A DNA stretch of 24,825 bases. Source: Lachnospiraceae bacterium (lineage in GTDB: Bacteria > Bacillota > Clostridia > Lachnospirales > Lachnospiraceae). Below, one piece after another: positions 16,844 through 24,825 of this stretch; position 1 is the first letter of the stretch; each line of letters opens with the position of its first letter. The stretch is from contig JAFOIS010000147.1 of the NCBI GenBank assembly GCA_017420605.1, forward strand, positions 1 to 24,825, in the 5' to 3' direction. The translations under genes were made by a program, and so were the position numbers. The notes below the pieces were generated by a model. The model did no database searches. It was not told where the DNA came from and saw only the letters and a list, made by a program, of their open reading frames with translations.

Positions 16844-16847
16844 AAGG

Positions 16848-19800
16848 ATGACGGAGGCAGAGTACCGGCTCCTTCATTTTGAAGAGAACCTCGGAAAACT
16901 CCGGGGAAAGCGCATCTTTCTGTACGGATACGGCCGGAACACGAAAGCGGTGCTGGAGAAGTTCGGCCCGTCCTTCGGGTTCGAAGGCGTGATCCTGCCG
17001 GAGAATGAGATCCGGGCGCATAACGCCGCGCCGGATCCCGCCGGCGTGCGTTTTCTGAGCCTTTCGGAGGCGCTTCTCGAAAGGCCTGACGCCATCCTTC
17101 TCGGCGCGCAGATGTATTCGATCGACGCGGTATATCAGCGGATATGCGCAGACGCGCTGCGCGCGGGGGTCCGGATCTACGATCTTTACGGGCACGACGA
17201 GGGAAAGCTGCACGAGGCGCTTTATGCCTGCCGGCACCAGGACGCCGCGGGATGGGCGGCGGTCACGGCGCCCTATGACGTGATATCCTTCGCGGCGGAA
17301 AACACACTTCTTCCGGAGAATCTCTTCGGCGACGGCGTATCGAGGATCCGGCCGGTCTTCCGGACGCTTCTTCCCATGCTCCGCAAAAGCCGCAAGACCA
17401 TGCTGGCGATCCTTGAGGATGCCGCGGCGGAACACGCCCTTCGCCGGGCGCTTGGGGAAGCGGATCTTCCAAAGGATATCTTCGACAGGATCCTGGTCCA
17501 TACCCACAAAGAAAACTTTTTCCGCTCGGTCAGGGAAGCGTATCCGGACAAAAGGATCCTGCATATCGGCGGCGATCTGACCGTGGACGGGATCATCCCG
17601 CGTCTTTGCGGCGTCGATTCCTACCGGATGGTCTATTTTGACGACGCCCTTCTGGACGGCTTTCTGCAGAATACGGAGCCGGAACGGGAACGTCCTTCCG
17701 AAACAGCCTTCCGGAAGGCGGTCGACGAGAGCGATACGGTCTCCTTCGATCTCTTCGATACGGTCCTTTACCGGAAATGCGGCGGCCCCCGGGAAGTCTG
17801 GCGTCTTGCCGCGGCGGAAGGCAGAAAAGAAGGAGTCCTCAAGGGAGCGGACGGGGAGAGACGGTATCTTGCGGCGCGCGCGGCCGCAGAGTGCGGGACG
17901 GTCACATCTTCGGAACTCCATTTTGCCGCGGCGGCAAAGGCGGGCCTTGCGGAAGAGGCCGGCCGCCGTCTTTCGGAGCTTGAATTTGAAACGGAAAAAA
18001 GCGTCCTTTGCGTCCGCCCCGGCATAAGAAGGCTGATGCGGTACGCGAAGGAGCGCGGCAAAAGGGTGGTCCTGACCTCCGATATGTATTATTCCGCGGC
18101 GGAACTGGCGGAGCTTCTGCGCGGCGCGGGCGTCACGGAATATGACCGTATCTTTGTTTCGTCCGAATACGGCCTCACCAAGGAAGACGGGCTGTTTGAG
18201 ATCGTGCGGCGCGAAGAGGCGGAACACGCCGGCGGGCCGGCAAAGGCGGAACATACGGAAGAAGCCGGCCTGGGGGGCGGGAACCTTCTCCATATCGGCG
18301 ACAGTACCGCGAAGGATATCGTCCCGGCCCGGCGGGCCGGCTTTACGGCGATGCGGATCCCCTCCGTGCAGGAGGATGCCGCGGTGTACGGCATTCCCGG
18401 CGCGGCGTGCGGGGCGGAGCGCCGGATCCGGAGCCTCGTCCTTGCGGCAAGGTTTTCGGACCCCTTCGGCCCCGCGCCGGAGGAGAGGGCGCGCCTTTAC
18501 GGATATGCCGCGATGGGCCCGCTTCTTTACGGCTGGATGAGATGGTTTCTCCGCCGGATCCGGAAGAAGACGTACGACGCCGTCCTCTTTTCGGCCAGGG
18601 ACGGATACCTTTTGCAGAAGGTCTATGAGATCATGAAGCCGGAGGGAGCGCCGCCTTCGGTGTATTTCTATACTTCACGGCGCGCCGCCCTCCTTGCGGC
18701 GTCGGACAATGAAAAAGTGCGGTCTTATCTTTCGGCCGGCGGACTTGATCCCGGAAAGGTCTTCGGGGGACAGGATCCGGCAGAGGCCCGCAGGGCGCAG
18801 CAGACGTACTGGCGCAAAGCCGGTCTTACGGCGGACGGAAGATATGCGCTGACCGATTTTGTCGCGTCGGGAACGGTACAGCGGCTCCTTACGGAGGAAG
18901 CGCCGTTTTCCGTCGACGGGTACTGTTTTTCGCGAAGCCCGGGCGGCGTGGTCCACGCGCCCGCGGACGTTTATCTTGAGGGGGAGACGGAGGAGGAGAA
19001 GGCATTCCTTGCGCGCTATATGGAAATGGAGCAGGCCATGTCTTCCCCGGAACCCTCGCTCTCTTCCTTCCGTGCGGACGGGGCTCCCGTTTTTTCGGAG
19101 GAGGTCCGCACGCGCAGGGAGATCCGGGATATGGAGGAGGCGCAGAACGGCGCGCTGGCCTTTGTTACGGATCTGTGCGGTCTGCTGCGGGAAAGCGAGG
19201 AGATGCCCGGGGTACCGTTTGTTTGCGGCATGTATACCGCTTCTTCGTCGCTTTGCCCGTACCGCCGTTTTTACGACGACCTCGGGGAAAGATGGCTCGG
19301 ACGGGCGGGAGAAGGGGAGACGGAAGCGGACCGGATCCTCTCCTGGTATCCTTCCTCTCCGAAAGACCGCGTGCTCTGCGTCCGCTCCTTTGCAGACGTT
19401 CCGGAGGAGGCGGCGGGGGTGCGGTACGATACGGTCATTCTTCTGCCGGACGGCGGTCCCGCGGAAGAAGAGACAGACGCGCTGGTTTCCCGTCTTTCGG
19501 ACCTTCTTGGCCCGGACGGCGTCCTTCTTGCCGCTCTGCGGGAGAATGCGCCCGGCGCGGAGCGGGATCCTTCGGGGCGGGAGGCGGAAGAGATGTTCCG
19601 CCGGGCGGGTTTTACGGATATCTTCCGTTACCGCCTGTATCCCGGGATAAAAAACACAGACACGGTCCTTTCGGACAGCTTCCATACGGCAGGGCGCCTG
19701 CGCGGACGGCTGCAGCCGGAGGATGAGGCGGAAGCCGAAGAAGCGGAGACCGATATAGAAGCGGTGACCGGCGGCAAAGAGGGAGAGAGCCTGATCGCCT

Positions 19801-20882
19801 GCCGGAAGAGAAAGGGCGGACGGCGCCTTATCGGCGCGTTCGTGTCCGCGGACCGGATACGGGAGCATGCCGCGGTCACCCGCATTTTCGACGACGGGTA
19901 TGTGGAGAAAAAGGCCTGCTTCCCGGAGGGAAAGGCGGCCATCCTTGCGCAGGCGGAAAATGCCGCCGCGCTCCGGGAGCGGCAGCTGCTCACCGTACCG
20001 GCGGAAGCGCTGCCGGACGGCACCATCCGGATGCCGTACGTTACGGAGGAGCCGCTGCTTTCCTATATCGGGCGGAAGAGCCGGGAGGGACGGGACGCGC
20101 TGATCGGTGTTTTCCGGGAGCTTGAGCGGGATATCCTGCGTTCCTCTCCCTGCCGCGGCGATAGTTTCCCGGTGCTGGAGAAGGGGTATATCGATATGAT
20201 CCCGTACAATGCTTTCCGGGGCGATACGGGGATCCGGTATTTCGACCAGGAATTCGTCGTCCGGAACTGTCCGCTGTCCTTTATTCTTTACAGGATGGTC
20301 CGCTATACCTATCTGAGTCTGCCGGAGCTGGAAAAGACCGTCGGACTCGGAGAAATGAAACGCATTTTCGGCCTGACGGGCCGCTGGGAGGCCTATACGA
20401 GGATCGAAGACGCGTTTACGGCGCGTCTTTGCAGGAGAGAGAACGCAGCCGGCGGCAGACCCTACGTGACAGGCTTTGTGATGGGCGTCTTCGATCTTTT
20501 CCACGCAGGGCATCTTAAGCTGCTCGAGCGGGCAAAGAAGTACTGCGGGATCCTCCGGGTCGGCGTGCTCTCCGACGAACTGGCGTTCCGGTATAAGGGA
20601 AAACGGCCGGTGATCCCGCTTGCACAGCGGCTCCGGATCGTTGCCTCGATGTCGTGCGTGGATGAAGCGGCCGCCGTCGAAGGGGATTTCGTATCAAAGA
20701 GCGCGGAATGGTACAGAAGGCCGTACGACGTGTACATTTCCGGGGACGATCATACAGAGGACACCTGGAGAGGGCAGGATGAGGCGGAACTGGATGCCCT
20801 CGGGGTAAAAATGATATTCCTTCCTTATACGGAGGGCATCAGCACGACGCGCCTGCGGGAGAGGATACGCGGTGAAGGATGA
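16848..20882 (+). CDS. Multidomain HAD / APH-like kinase / cytidylyltransferase protein for glycan decoration
   Basis: The protein is 1,344 aa. Residues 1-130 are a Rossmann-like start (KRIFLYGYGRNTKAV). Residues 144-265 are a degenerate HAD domain: DVISFAAENTLL replaces the nucleophile Asp with A149, yet HIGGDLTVD (239-247) is still visible. Residues 296-500 are an intact-looking HAD: nucleophile D301 in SFDLFDTVL, then VVLTSDMYY, GLTKEDG and HIGDSTAKD (482-490). Residues about 510-800 contain FSARDG (581-586), as seen downstream of HAD in related polysaccharide proteins. Residues about 845-960 resemble the C-terminal half of a class I methyltransferase, without a SAM-binding glycine motif. 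Residues about 995-1190 look like an APH/LicA-type kinase: EKKA (K1021/K1022), hinge MPYVTEEPL (1062), Y-I-D1116-M-I-P-Y-N1121 and FD1133QEF. Residues 1205-1344 are a cytidylyltransferase with GVFDLFHAGH (H1219, H1222) and ISTTR (1331-1335). It probably makes a CDP-alcohol for the LicD proteins encoded next; the substrate is not determined. Confidence 0.85.
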   Translation: MTEAEYRLLHFEENLGKLRGKRIFLYGYGRNTKAVLEKFGPSFGFEGVILPENEIRAHNAAPDPAGVRFLSLSEALLERPDAILLGAQMYSIDAVYQRICADALRAGVRIYDLYGHDEGKLHEALYACRHQDAAGWAAVTAPYDVISFAAENTLLPENLFGDGVSRIRPVFRTLLPMLRKSRKTMLAILEDAAAEHALRRALGEADLPKDIFDRILVHTHKENFFRSVREAYPDKRILHIGGDLTVDGIIPRLCGVDSYRMVYFDDALLDGFLQNTEPERERPSETAFRKAVDESDTVSFDLFDTVLYRKCGGPREVWRLAAAEGRKEGVLKGADGERRYLAARAAAECGTVTSSELHFAAAAKAGLAEEAGRRLSELEFETEKSVLCVRPGIRRLMRYAKERGKRVVLTSDMYYSAAELAELLRGAGVTEYDRIFVSSEYGLTKEDGLFEIVRREEAEHAGGPAKAEHTEEAGLGGGNLLHIGDSTAKDIVPARRAGFTAMRIPSVQEDAAVYGIPGAACGAERRIRSLVLAARFSDPFGPAPEERARLYGYAAMGPLLYGWMRWFLRRIRKKTYDAVLFSARDGYLLQKVYEIMKPEGAPPSVYFYTSRRAALLAASDNEKVRSYLSAGGLDPGKVFGGQDPAEARRAQQTYWRKAGLTADGRYALTDFVASGTVQRLLTEEAPFSVDGYCFSRSPGGVVHAPADVYLEGETEEEKAFLARYMEMEQAMSSPEPSLSSFRADGAPVFSEEVRTRREIRDMEEAQNGALAFVTDLCGLLRESEEMPGVPFVCGMYTASSSLCPYRRFYDDLGERWLGRAGEGETEADRILSWYPSSPKDRVLCVRSFADVPEEAAGVRYDTVILLPDGGPAEEETDALVSRLSDLLGPDGVLLAALRENAPGAERDPSGREAEEMFRRAGFTDIFRYRLYPGIKNTDTVLSDSFHTAGRLRGRLQPEDEAEAEEAETDIEAVTGGKEGESLIACRKRKGGRRLIGAFVSADRIREHAAVTRIFDDGYVEKKACFPEGKAAILAQAENAAALRERQLLTVPAEALPDGTIRMPYVTEEPLLSYIGRKSREGRDALIGVFRELERDILRSSPCRGDSFPVLEKGYIDMIPYNAFRGDTGIRYFDQEFVVRNCPLSFILYRMVRYTYLSLPELEKTVGLGEMKRIFGLTGRWEAYTRIEDAFTARLCRRENAAGGRPYVTGFVMGVFDLFHAGHLKLLERAKKYCGILRVGVLSDELAFRYKGKRPVIPLAQRLRIVASMSCVDEAAAVEGDFVSKSAEWYRRPYDVYISGDDHTEDTWRGQDEAELDALGVKMIFLPYTEGISTTRLRERIRGEG

Positions 20883-22311
20883 GAACGCTGTGAAGGCCCA
20901 AAATACGGTGAACGGAGCAGCCTGCGGCGATTGCGGCGCGGCGGGGACGGCCGAAGATCCTGCGCGGCGTTATTTCGCGCTGCATGGAATAACCGTCGAG
21001 ATCCGTGAGAGCCGCTGCGTGCGCGCTTTGCGTCTCCGTCTTGCCGGCGTCGATCCGGAAATGCGCGTGGGACTGAAGCTTCTCTATCTCGGGTCGGACC
21101 GGGAGGCGGGAAGAGGACGGACGGAAACATACGCGGCGCCGGGGAACGATCCCTATGTATACGGCGCCGTCGGATCGCCGTTTCCGGAGACGCCGGATCC
21201 TTTGCGCTCCTACGGGCTTACCCGGGAGGAGGACGGAACGCTTTGGACGTCGTATTACAGCCGGGTGTCTCTCAAGGATCCGGAACTATATGAGAAAGGA
21301 CTCCTCTTTACGTTTGAGATCCCGGAGATCACGGCGGAAAAGGCGCCGGAGATCACGGTCTTCTGCGAAGGGCGGGAGATCCTCCGGGAGACGGTCCGGC
21401 AGTCGGGCGTACACAGCTTCCGTCTTGATTTCCGTTCCTGCGCGGACGGCCTGCTCCGCTATATGGCGGAGATCCGCCGGCGGCAGCGGATCCTGTACGG
21501 GGAGTATGAGCGCGTATGTAAAAAGTACGGTCTGCGTTCCTATCTGATCTGCGGGGGCCTTATCGGGCTCATGAGGGACGGGATGCTCCTTCCCTGGGAC
21601 GATGATCTGGACGTTGCCGTGACCCGGGAAGATTATGAAAAGCTGCTTTGTGCGGCTCGGACGGAGTGGGCGGAAGGCAGTCCGTTCCGGCTGCGTCTGC
21701 CGGACGACGGCGCCGTCTTTTCCGATTTCATGACGAGGCTTGTTTATACGGAAGAAGCGCCGAAGAACGGTCCGGATGCGGAAAAGCCGGGCGGGGACGG
21801 CCGGGAAGAGGCCGGCAGTCTGCCGCTCGATATCTACATTCTCGAGGAGGCGGCCGGCGGAAGGGTACGGCATTTCCTGCAGACAAAGGAGATACAGCTC
21901 CTCTACGCCCTCTGTCTCGGACACCGGCCGGATTTCCGCGCGGAGGGACACCGGGAAAAGCGCCGGGGGAGGCTGATCCTTTCAAAAGTCCTTGCGGCAG
22001 CCGGAAGGCATATCCCGCTTTCAAGGCTGCTGTCGCGGTACGCGCATGTTTCGGAGCGATACCGCGGAAAGGGCGGCGGGGCATATTTCCAGTCCAACGG
22101 GTATTACGCCTGTATTCCGATGCGTTTTGATAAGGAATGGTTCGGCCGGGGGCGTGAAGTCTGCGCCGACGGCTTCCGGTTTACGGTGCCGGGGGACGGC
22201 GATTCGTTCCTTCGTACCATGTACGGAGACTACAGGAAGTATCCCGGCATCGACGCGCGGAAGCCGCAGCATTTTATGACGGGAAATGCGGCAGAAGGAG
22301 GGGAGACATGA
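20872..22311 (+). CDS. LicD-family phosphotransferase with a long unknown N-terminal domain
   Basis: The 479-aa protein resembles LicD enzymes, which move phosphocholine or another phospho-alcohol from a CDP donor onto a glycan. The LicD core begins near residue 195. It carries the nucleotidyltransferase-like motif GGLIGLMRDGMLLPWDDDLD, with D243, D244, D245 and D247 as likely metal ligands, followed by LPLDIYIL and a C-terminal GDYRKYP segment. Residues 1-about 180 form a beta-rich region I do not recognise. An acidic, Gly-rich insert interrupts the core near residues 300-315. The GTG start at 20872 overlaps the upstream stop by 11 bases and has GGAGAGG before it; GTG 20890 is an alternative. 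Its end overlaps the next gene (ATGA). It follows the cytidylyltransferase fusion gene that would supply its donor, which supports the role. Acceptor specificity is unknown. Confidence 0.88.
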   Translation: MKDENAVKAQNTVNGAACGDCGAAGTAEDPARRYFALHGITVEIRESRCVRALRLRLAGVDPEMRVGLKLLYLGSDREAGRGRTETYAAPGNDPYVYGAVGSPFPETPDPLRSYGLTREEDGTLWTSYYSRVSLKDPELYEKGLLFTFEIPEITAEKAPEITVFCEGREILRETVRQSGVHSFRLDFRSCADGLLRYMAEIRRRQRILYGEYERVCKKYGLRSYLICGGLIGLMRDGMLLPWDDDLDVAVTREDYEKLLCAARTEWAEGSPFRLRLPDDGAVFSDFMTRLVYTEEAPKNGPDAEKPGGDGREEAGSLPLDIYILEEAAGGRVRHFLQTKEIQLLYALCLGHRPDFRAEGHREKRRGRLILSKVLAAAGRHIPLSRLLSRYAHVSERYRGKGGGAYFQSNGYYACIPMRFDKEWFGRGREVCADGFRFTVPGDGDSFLRTMYGDYRKYPGIDARKPQHFMTGNAAEGGET

Positions 22312-23930
22312 GCGGGGAAAACAGTAAGACCGGCATGGCCGGGACGGCGGAAAGGATCCGGGAGTTCCCCCGGCATTACGGCCCGGAGTGCGCGGCCGGT
22401 CTTTCCTGTCTTGTTTTCGCCTGCCTTACGCATGCCTTCCGCTGGTTCAATACGATGTACCAGCATGACGCCCTCCTGGTGAACCAGCGCGATTTCGGCT
22501 ATCAGATCGCGCTCGGGCGTTTCCTCTATCCGCTGTATGTGCTTACGCGCGGCAAGATCGTATCCCCGCCGTTTGTCGGCCTCTTCGGAACGGTCTTTCT
22601 TACGGCCGCCGCGATGCTCTGCGTACATACCCTGAAGATCCGTTCCCGCCTTGCGGCCGCGGCCGCGGGAGCGCTTATGGCGGTCACGGAGACGGTGACG
22701 ATCCTTGCCGCCACGTGTCTTGAGTGTTTCGACGTACAGCTTCTGGCGCTTCTTTTCGCGTCGGCGTCGGCCTTTTTCCTTCTGCGGAAGGGAACGCGGT
22801 CCTTCCTGCTCGGCGCGGGATTCCTTACGGCGCAGCTTGCGCTGTACCAGGCGTATATCGAGGTGACGGCCGCGGTCGTGCTCCTTTTCCTTCTGCGCCT
22901 GCTCCTTGAGAACGAAAGACCTGCCGCCGCGGTGCGGACGGGCCTCAGGGCGCTTGGCGGGATCCTTGCCGGCGGTCTCTTTTACGGTCTTTGCCTCCGT
23001 CTTCTCTGGAAGGTATTCCAAAGCGAGACGATCACCGCCTCGAACGGACTGACCCAGCTCGGAAGTATCACGCTCCGTTCCGCGGGAGGGAGGCTTGCGC
23101 ATACGTACCTTTCTTTCGTACAATATTTCCTGCGCAGCGAGATCCTGCACAGGCAGGTGTCGGCGGCGCTGTATATCCTGCTTGCGGTATTCCTGATCGC
23201 ATCGCCCGCGGCGGCGGCATGCCGCGGACGGATCCGGAAGGGAAACGCCCTGTGCTGCGGCCTGCTCGTTCTGCTGCTGCCGCTTGCGCTCAATGCGGTC
23301 GCGTTTCTCATTATGGGAGAAAAACACGGGCTGATGCGCTACGCATACGTCTTCTTCCCCGTTGCCGCGCTGCTGTTTGCGGACGCGCTTTTCTACGGGA
23401 AGGACACGCGCGGAACGGCCGGACGCACTGTACGTGAAGCGCTTCTTTGCATATGCGGGATCCTCATCCTGTGCCATATGGGCTATGCGGGGCAGGTCTA
23501 CACCAAAAAGGCGCTGGAATGCGAGGCGGCGAAGAGTTTCATGACCAGGATCGTCATGCGGATGGAGGAGACGGAGGGGTACGTTCCGGGACAGACGCCG
23601 GTCGTGATCCTCGGCGACGCCGATGAGAACCCGGTCGTCACGGAACGGGGCGGATTCCGGTTTACGGATGAGTGGCTTGTCCGTGACCACCGGATGGCCG
23701 TCTCCTATTATCAGACCTACGAGCTGTACTTCGCGAATATCCTGGGATACCGGATCAATCTGGTCGATATCCGGAACGTAGCCCCGTATCTTACGCTGGA
23801 CGAGGTCCGTAAGATGCCGGTCTTCCCCCTGCCGGGATCGGTGCGCATGGTGGGGGATACCCTGATCGTGCGGCTTTCGGAGGACATCCGGCCGCAGGAG
23901 CTCCGGCCGGAAATGAACATACGCTACTGA
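22308..23930 (+). CDS. GtrII-type polytopic membrane glycosyltransferase
   Basis: The 540-aa membrane protein has about ten hydrophobic helices and a soluble C-terminal domain of about 150 residues starting near 23500. After the first helix the segment MYQHDALLVNQRDFGYQIAL followed by GRFLYPLY matches the conserved extracytoplasmic Asp-containing loop of GtrII-like glucosyltransferases. These use a lipid-phosphate sugar donor to add side-chain residues to a glycan on the outer face of the membrane. The start ATG overlaps the previous stop and is preceded by AGAAGGAGGGGAG. Partner genes of the classic three-gene gtr cluster (a GtrA flippase and a GtrB synthase) are not in the window and must be elsewhere if it works the standard way. 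The likely role is side-branch glycosylation of the exported polymer; the sugar is unknown. Confidence 0.8.
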   Translation: MSGENSKTGMAGTAERIREFPRHYGPECAAGLSCLVFACLTHAFRWFNTMYQHDALLVNQRDFGYQIALGRFLYPLYVLTRGKIVSPPFVGLFGTVFLTAAAMLCVHTLKIRSRLAAAAAGALMAVTETVTILAATCLECFDVQLLALLFASASAFFLLRKGTRSFLLGAGFLTAQLALYQAYIEVTAAVVLLFLLRLLLENERPAAAVRTGLRALGGILAGGLFYGLCLRLLWKVFQSETITASNGLTQLGSITLRSAGGRLAHTYLSFVQYFLRSEILHRQVSAALYILLAVFLIASPAAAACRGRIRKGNALCCGLLVLLLPLALNAVAFLIMGEKHGLMRYAYVFFPVAALLFADALFYGKDTRGTAGRTVREALLCICGILILCHMGYAGQVYTKKALECEAAKSFMTRIVMRMEETEGYVPGQTPVVILGDADENPVVTERGGFRFTDEWLVRDHRMAVSYYQTYELYFANILGYRINLVDIRNVAPYLTLDEVRKMPVFPLPGSVRMVGDTLIVRLSEDIRPQELRPEMNIRY

Positions 23931-23937
23931 GGCATAT

Positions 23938-24756
23938 ATGTCTTATACACTGAAAGAAGATGAACTCCGGGCAGTGCAGCTGTGCGAGCTGGAAATGCTG
24001 CGGGAAGTCGACCGGATCTGCGCAAAATGCGGGATCCGGTATACGATCATTGCCGGAACGCTGCTCGGCGCGGTGCGGCACGGAGGTTTTATTCCGTGGG
24101 ATGACGACGCGGACGTCGCTTTCCTCCGGCCGGCGTATGAAAAGTTCCGGGAAGCGTGCAGAACGGAACTCGATACGGCGCGGTTCGAGTTCCAGGATCA
24201 CACCGTAACGCCGGGCTACCGCTGGGGCTACGGCAAACTCCGGCGGAAAGGCAGCGCTTTCGTGCGGGAGCATCAGGAAAAGATGCCGTATTTCCAGGGG
24301 ATCTTCATCGACCTCTTTCCGCTTGACCCGGTACCGGCCTTTTACCCCTTCCGGGCGGCCCATGCCTTTCTGTGTTTTGCCGTGCGCAAGATCCTGTGGG
24401 CAAGGGTCGGGAAAGACGCGGACAGATCTTCCGTAAAGCGGCGAATCTATGCGGCGCTCGACCGCATCCCCGAAAAGACGGCTCTTTCTCTTCTGGACAG
24501 CCTCGTCCGCGGCGCGGCGTATATCCGCAGCCCTTATGTGCGGATCCTTATGTTCCCGACGCCGGATAAGCATTTCGCGTACCGGCGGCGCTGGTACGAG
24601 GAACGGAAGACCATACGGTTCGAGGGAATTCCTTTTTATGCCGTGGCGCGGGCGGAGGAGTACCTTTCATTTAAATACGGTGATTTCCGTACGCTTCCGC
24701 CGCCAAAGGAGCGGAAGATACATCCGGTGAGCTTCTTCCGCGCGCCGGAAGACTGA
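23938..24756 (+). CDS. LicD-family phosphotransferase, compact form
   Basis: The 272-aa protein is close to the usual LicD length and is the second LicD protein of the operon. Its core motif is GTLLGAVRHGGFIPWDDDAD, with D55, D56, D57 and D59. Then come an RWGYGKLR segment, GIFIDLFPLDPVP, and a C-terminal KYGDFRTLPP segment typical of LicD. It is predicted to move a phospho-alcohol from CDP-linked donor to a sugar hydroxyl. ATG 23938 lies seven bases after the upstream stop, with GAGG made partly from that stop codon five bases before it. It is the last gene of the operon. The first LicD protein shares only the core, so the two probably modify different positions or use different acceptors. 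Confidence 0.92.
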   Translation: MSYTLKEDELRAVQLCELEMLREVDRICAKCGIRYTIIAGTLLGAVRHGGFIPWDDDADVAFLRPAYEKFREACRTELDTARFEFQDHTVTPGYRWGYGKLRRKGSAFVREHQEKMPYFQGIFIDLFPLDPVPAFYPFRAAHAFLCFAVRKILWARVGKDADRSSVKRRIYAALDRIPEKTALSLLDSLVRGAAYIRSPYVRILMFPTPDKHFAYRRRWYEERKTIRFEGIPFYAVARAEEYLSFKYGDFRTLPPPKERKIHPVSFFRAPED

Positions 24757-24757
24757 C

Positions 24758-24792
24758 AGGATCCGTGAGAGCTGCTTACGGATCCTTTTTTT
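24758..24792 (+). terminator. Strong intrinsic terminator of the polysaccharide operon
   Basis: AGGATCCGTGAG (24758-24769) pairs with CTTACGGATCCT (24775-24786) as a 12-bp stem with one G-U pair and a five-base loop, followed by a run of seven T (24786-24792). It starts one base after the final stop codon. The remaining 33 bases of the window (24793-24825) show no recognisable feature. Confidence 0.95.
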
Positions 24793-24825
24793 GCGTATCC
24801 GGGCTGCCGGGGACGCCGTTTTGCC

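Noticed and set aside
16548..16847. 100-codon upstream extension of the 1,344-aa protein
   Set aside because: It overlaps the phosphoesterase domain in another frame, is Arg/Pro-rich, and a strong AGGAGG sits just before ATG 16848.
18675..20513. A 612-codon minus-strand frame, and similar ones at 16671-18293 and 22230-23690
   Set aside because: They are antisense shadows of well-supported enzymes; the products are basic and without domains.
14..24825. Mobile elements, tRNA, rRNA or riboswitches
   Set aside because: I saw no transposase, integrase, terminal inverted repeats with target duplications, tRNA-like cloverleaf or riboswitch leader; intergenic space is almost absent.

Overview
The window reads as one end of a contig from a GC-rich Gram-positive bacterium of the Clostridia, most likely a gut or rumen Lachnospiraceae-type organism. 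That placement is an inference from the gene families: BspA-type leucine-rich repeats, Cna-B-like surface modules, a sortase-type C-terminus, LicD proteins, and multidomain HAD/kinase-like polysaccharide proteins. There is no 16S gene or other marker. Bases 1-13 are identical to the end of the Illumina adapter, so the window starts at an assembly edge and the first gene is cut.

Region 1 (14-11493, + strand) holds two adjacent surface-protein genes. The first encodes a protein of at least 2,921 residues, missing its true start. It has a duplicated N-terminal module, a DUF11-like module, about seven Cna-B-like modules and about 18 BspA/DUF285 repeats. It has no C-terminal anchor. The second (896 aa) has a signal peptide, six Cna-B-like modules, a SpaA-type prealbumin module and a VPTG + membrane helix + basic-tail sorting signal. 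They lie 21 bases apart and probably act together as an anchored adhesin or pilus-like structure. No sortase is in view.

Region 2 (11512-12867, - strand) is a Wzy/O-antigen-ligase-like membrane protein. It converges on the surface genes, with a hairpin terminator buried in its 3' end, and diverges from region 3 across an 83-base gap.

Region 3 (12951-24756, + strand) is a tightly packed seven-gene polysaccharide operon closed by a strong intrinsic terminator. The order is: GT4 glycosyltransferase; ABC-2 permease; a Wzt/TagH-like ATPase fused to a calcineurin-like metallophosphoesterase; a 1,344-aa protein (degenerate HAD, intact HAD, FxARDG domain, methyltransferase remnant, APH-like kinase, cytidylyltransferase); a LicD protein with a long unknown N-terminus; a GtrII-type membrane glycosyltransferase; and a second, compact LicD.

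The simplest reading is a cell-wall glycan made in the cytoplasm, decorated with a phospho-alcohol (choline, ethanolamine, glycerol or ribitol; not decidable here) through a CDP-activated donor and LicD transferases, and exported by the ABC transporter. The phosphoesterase domain on the exporter ATPase and the kinase-cytidylyltransferase fusion suggest that decoration and export are physically coupled. No initiating transferase, flippase or nucleotide-sugar genes are present, so those must lie elsewhere. Most of the long minus-strand reading frames are codon-bias shadows of these genes.
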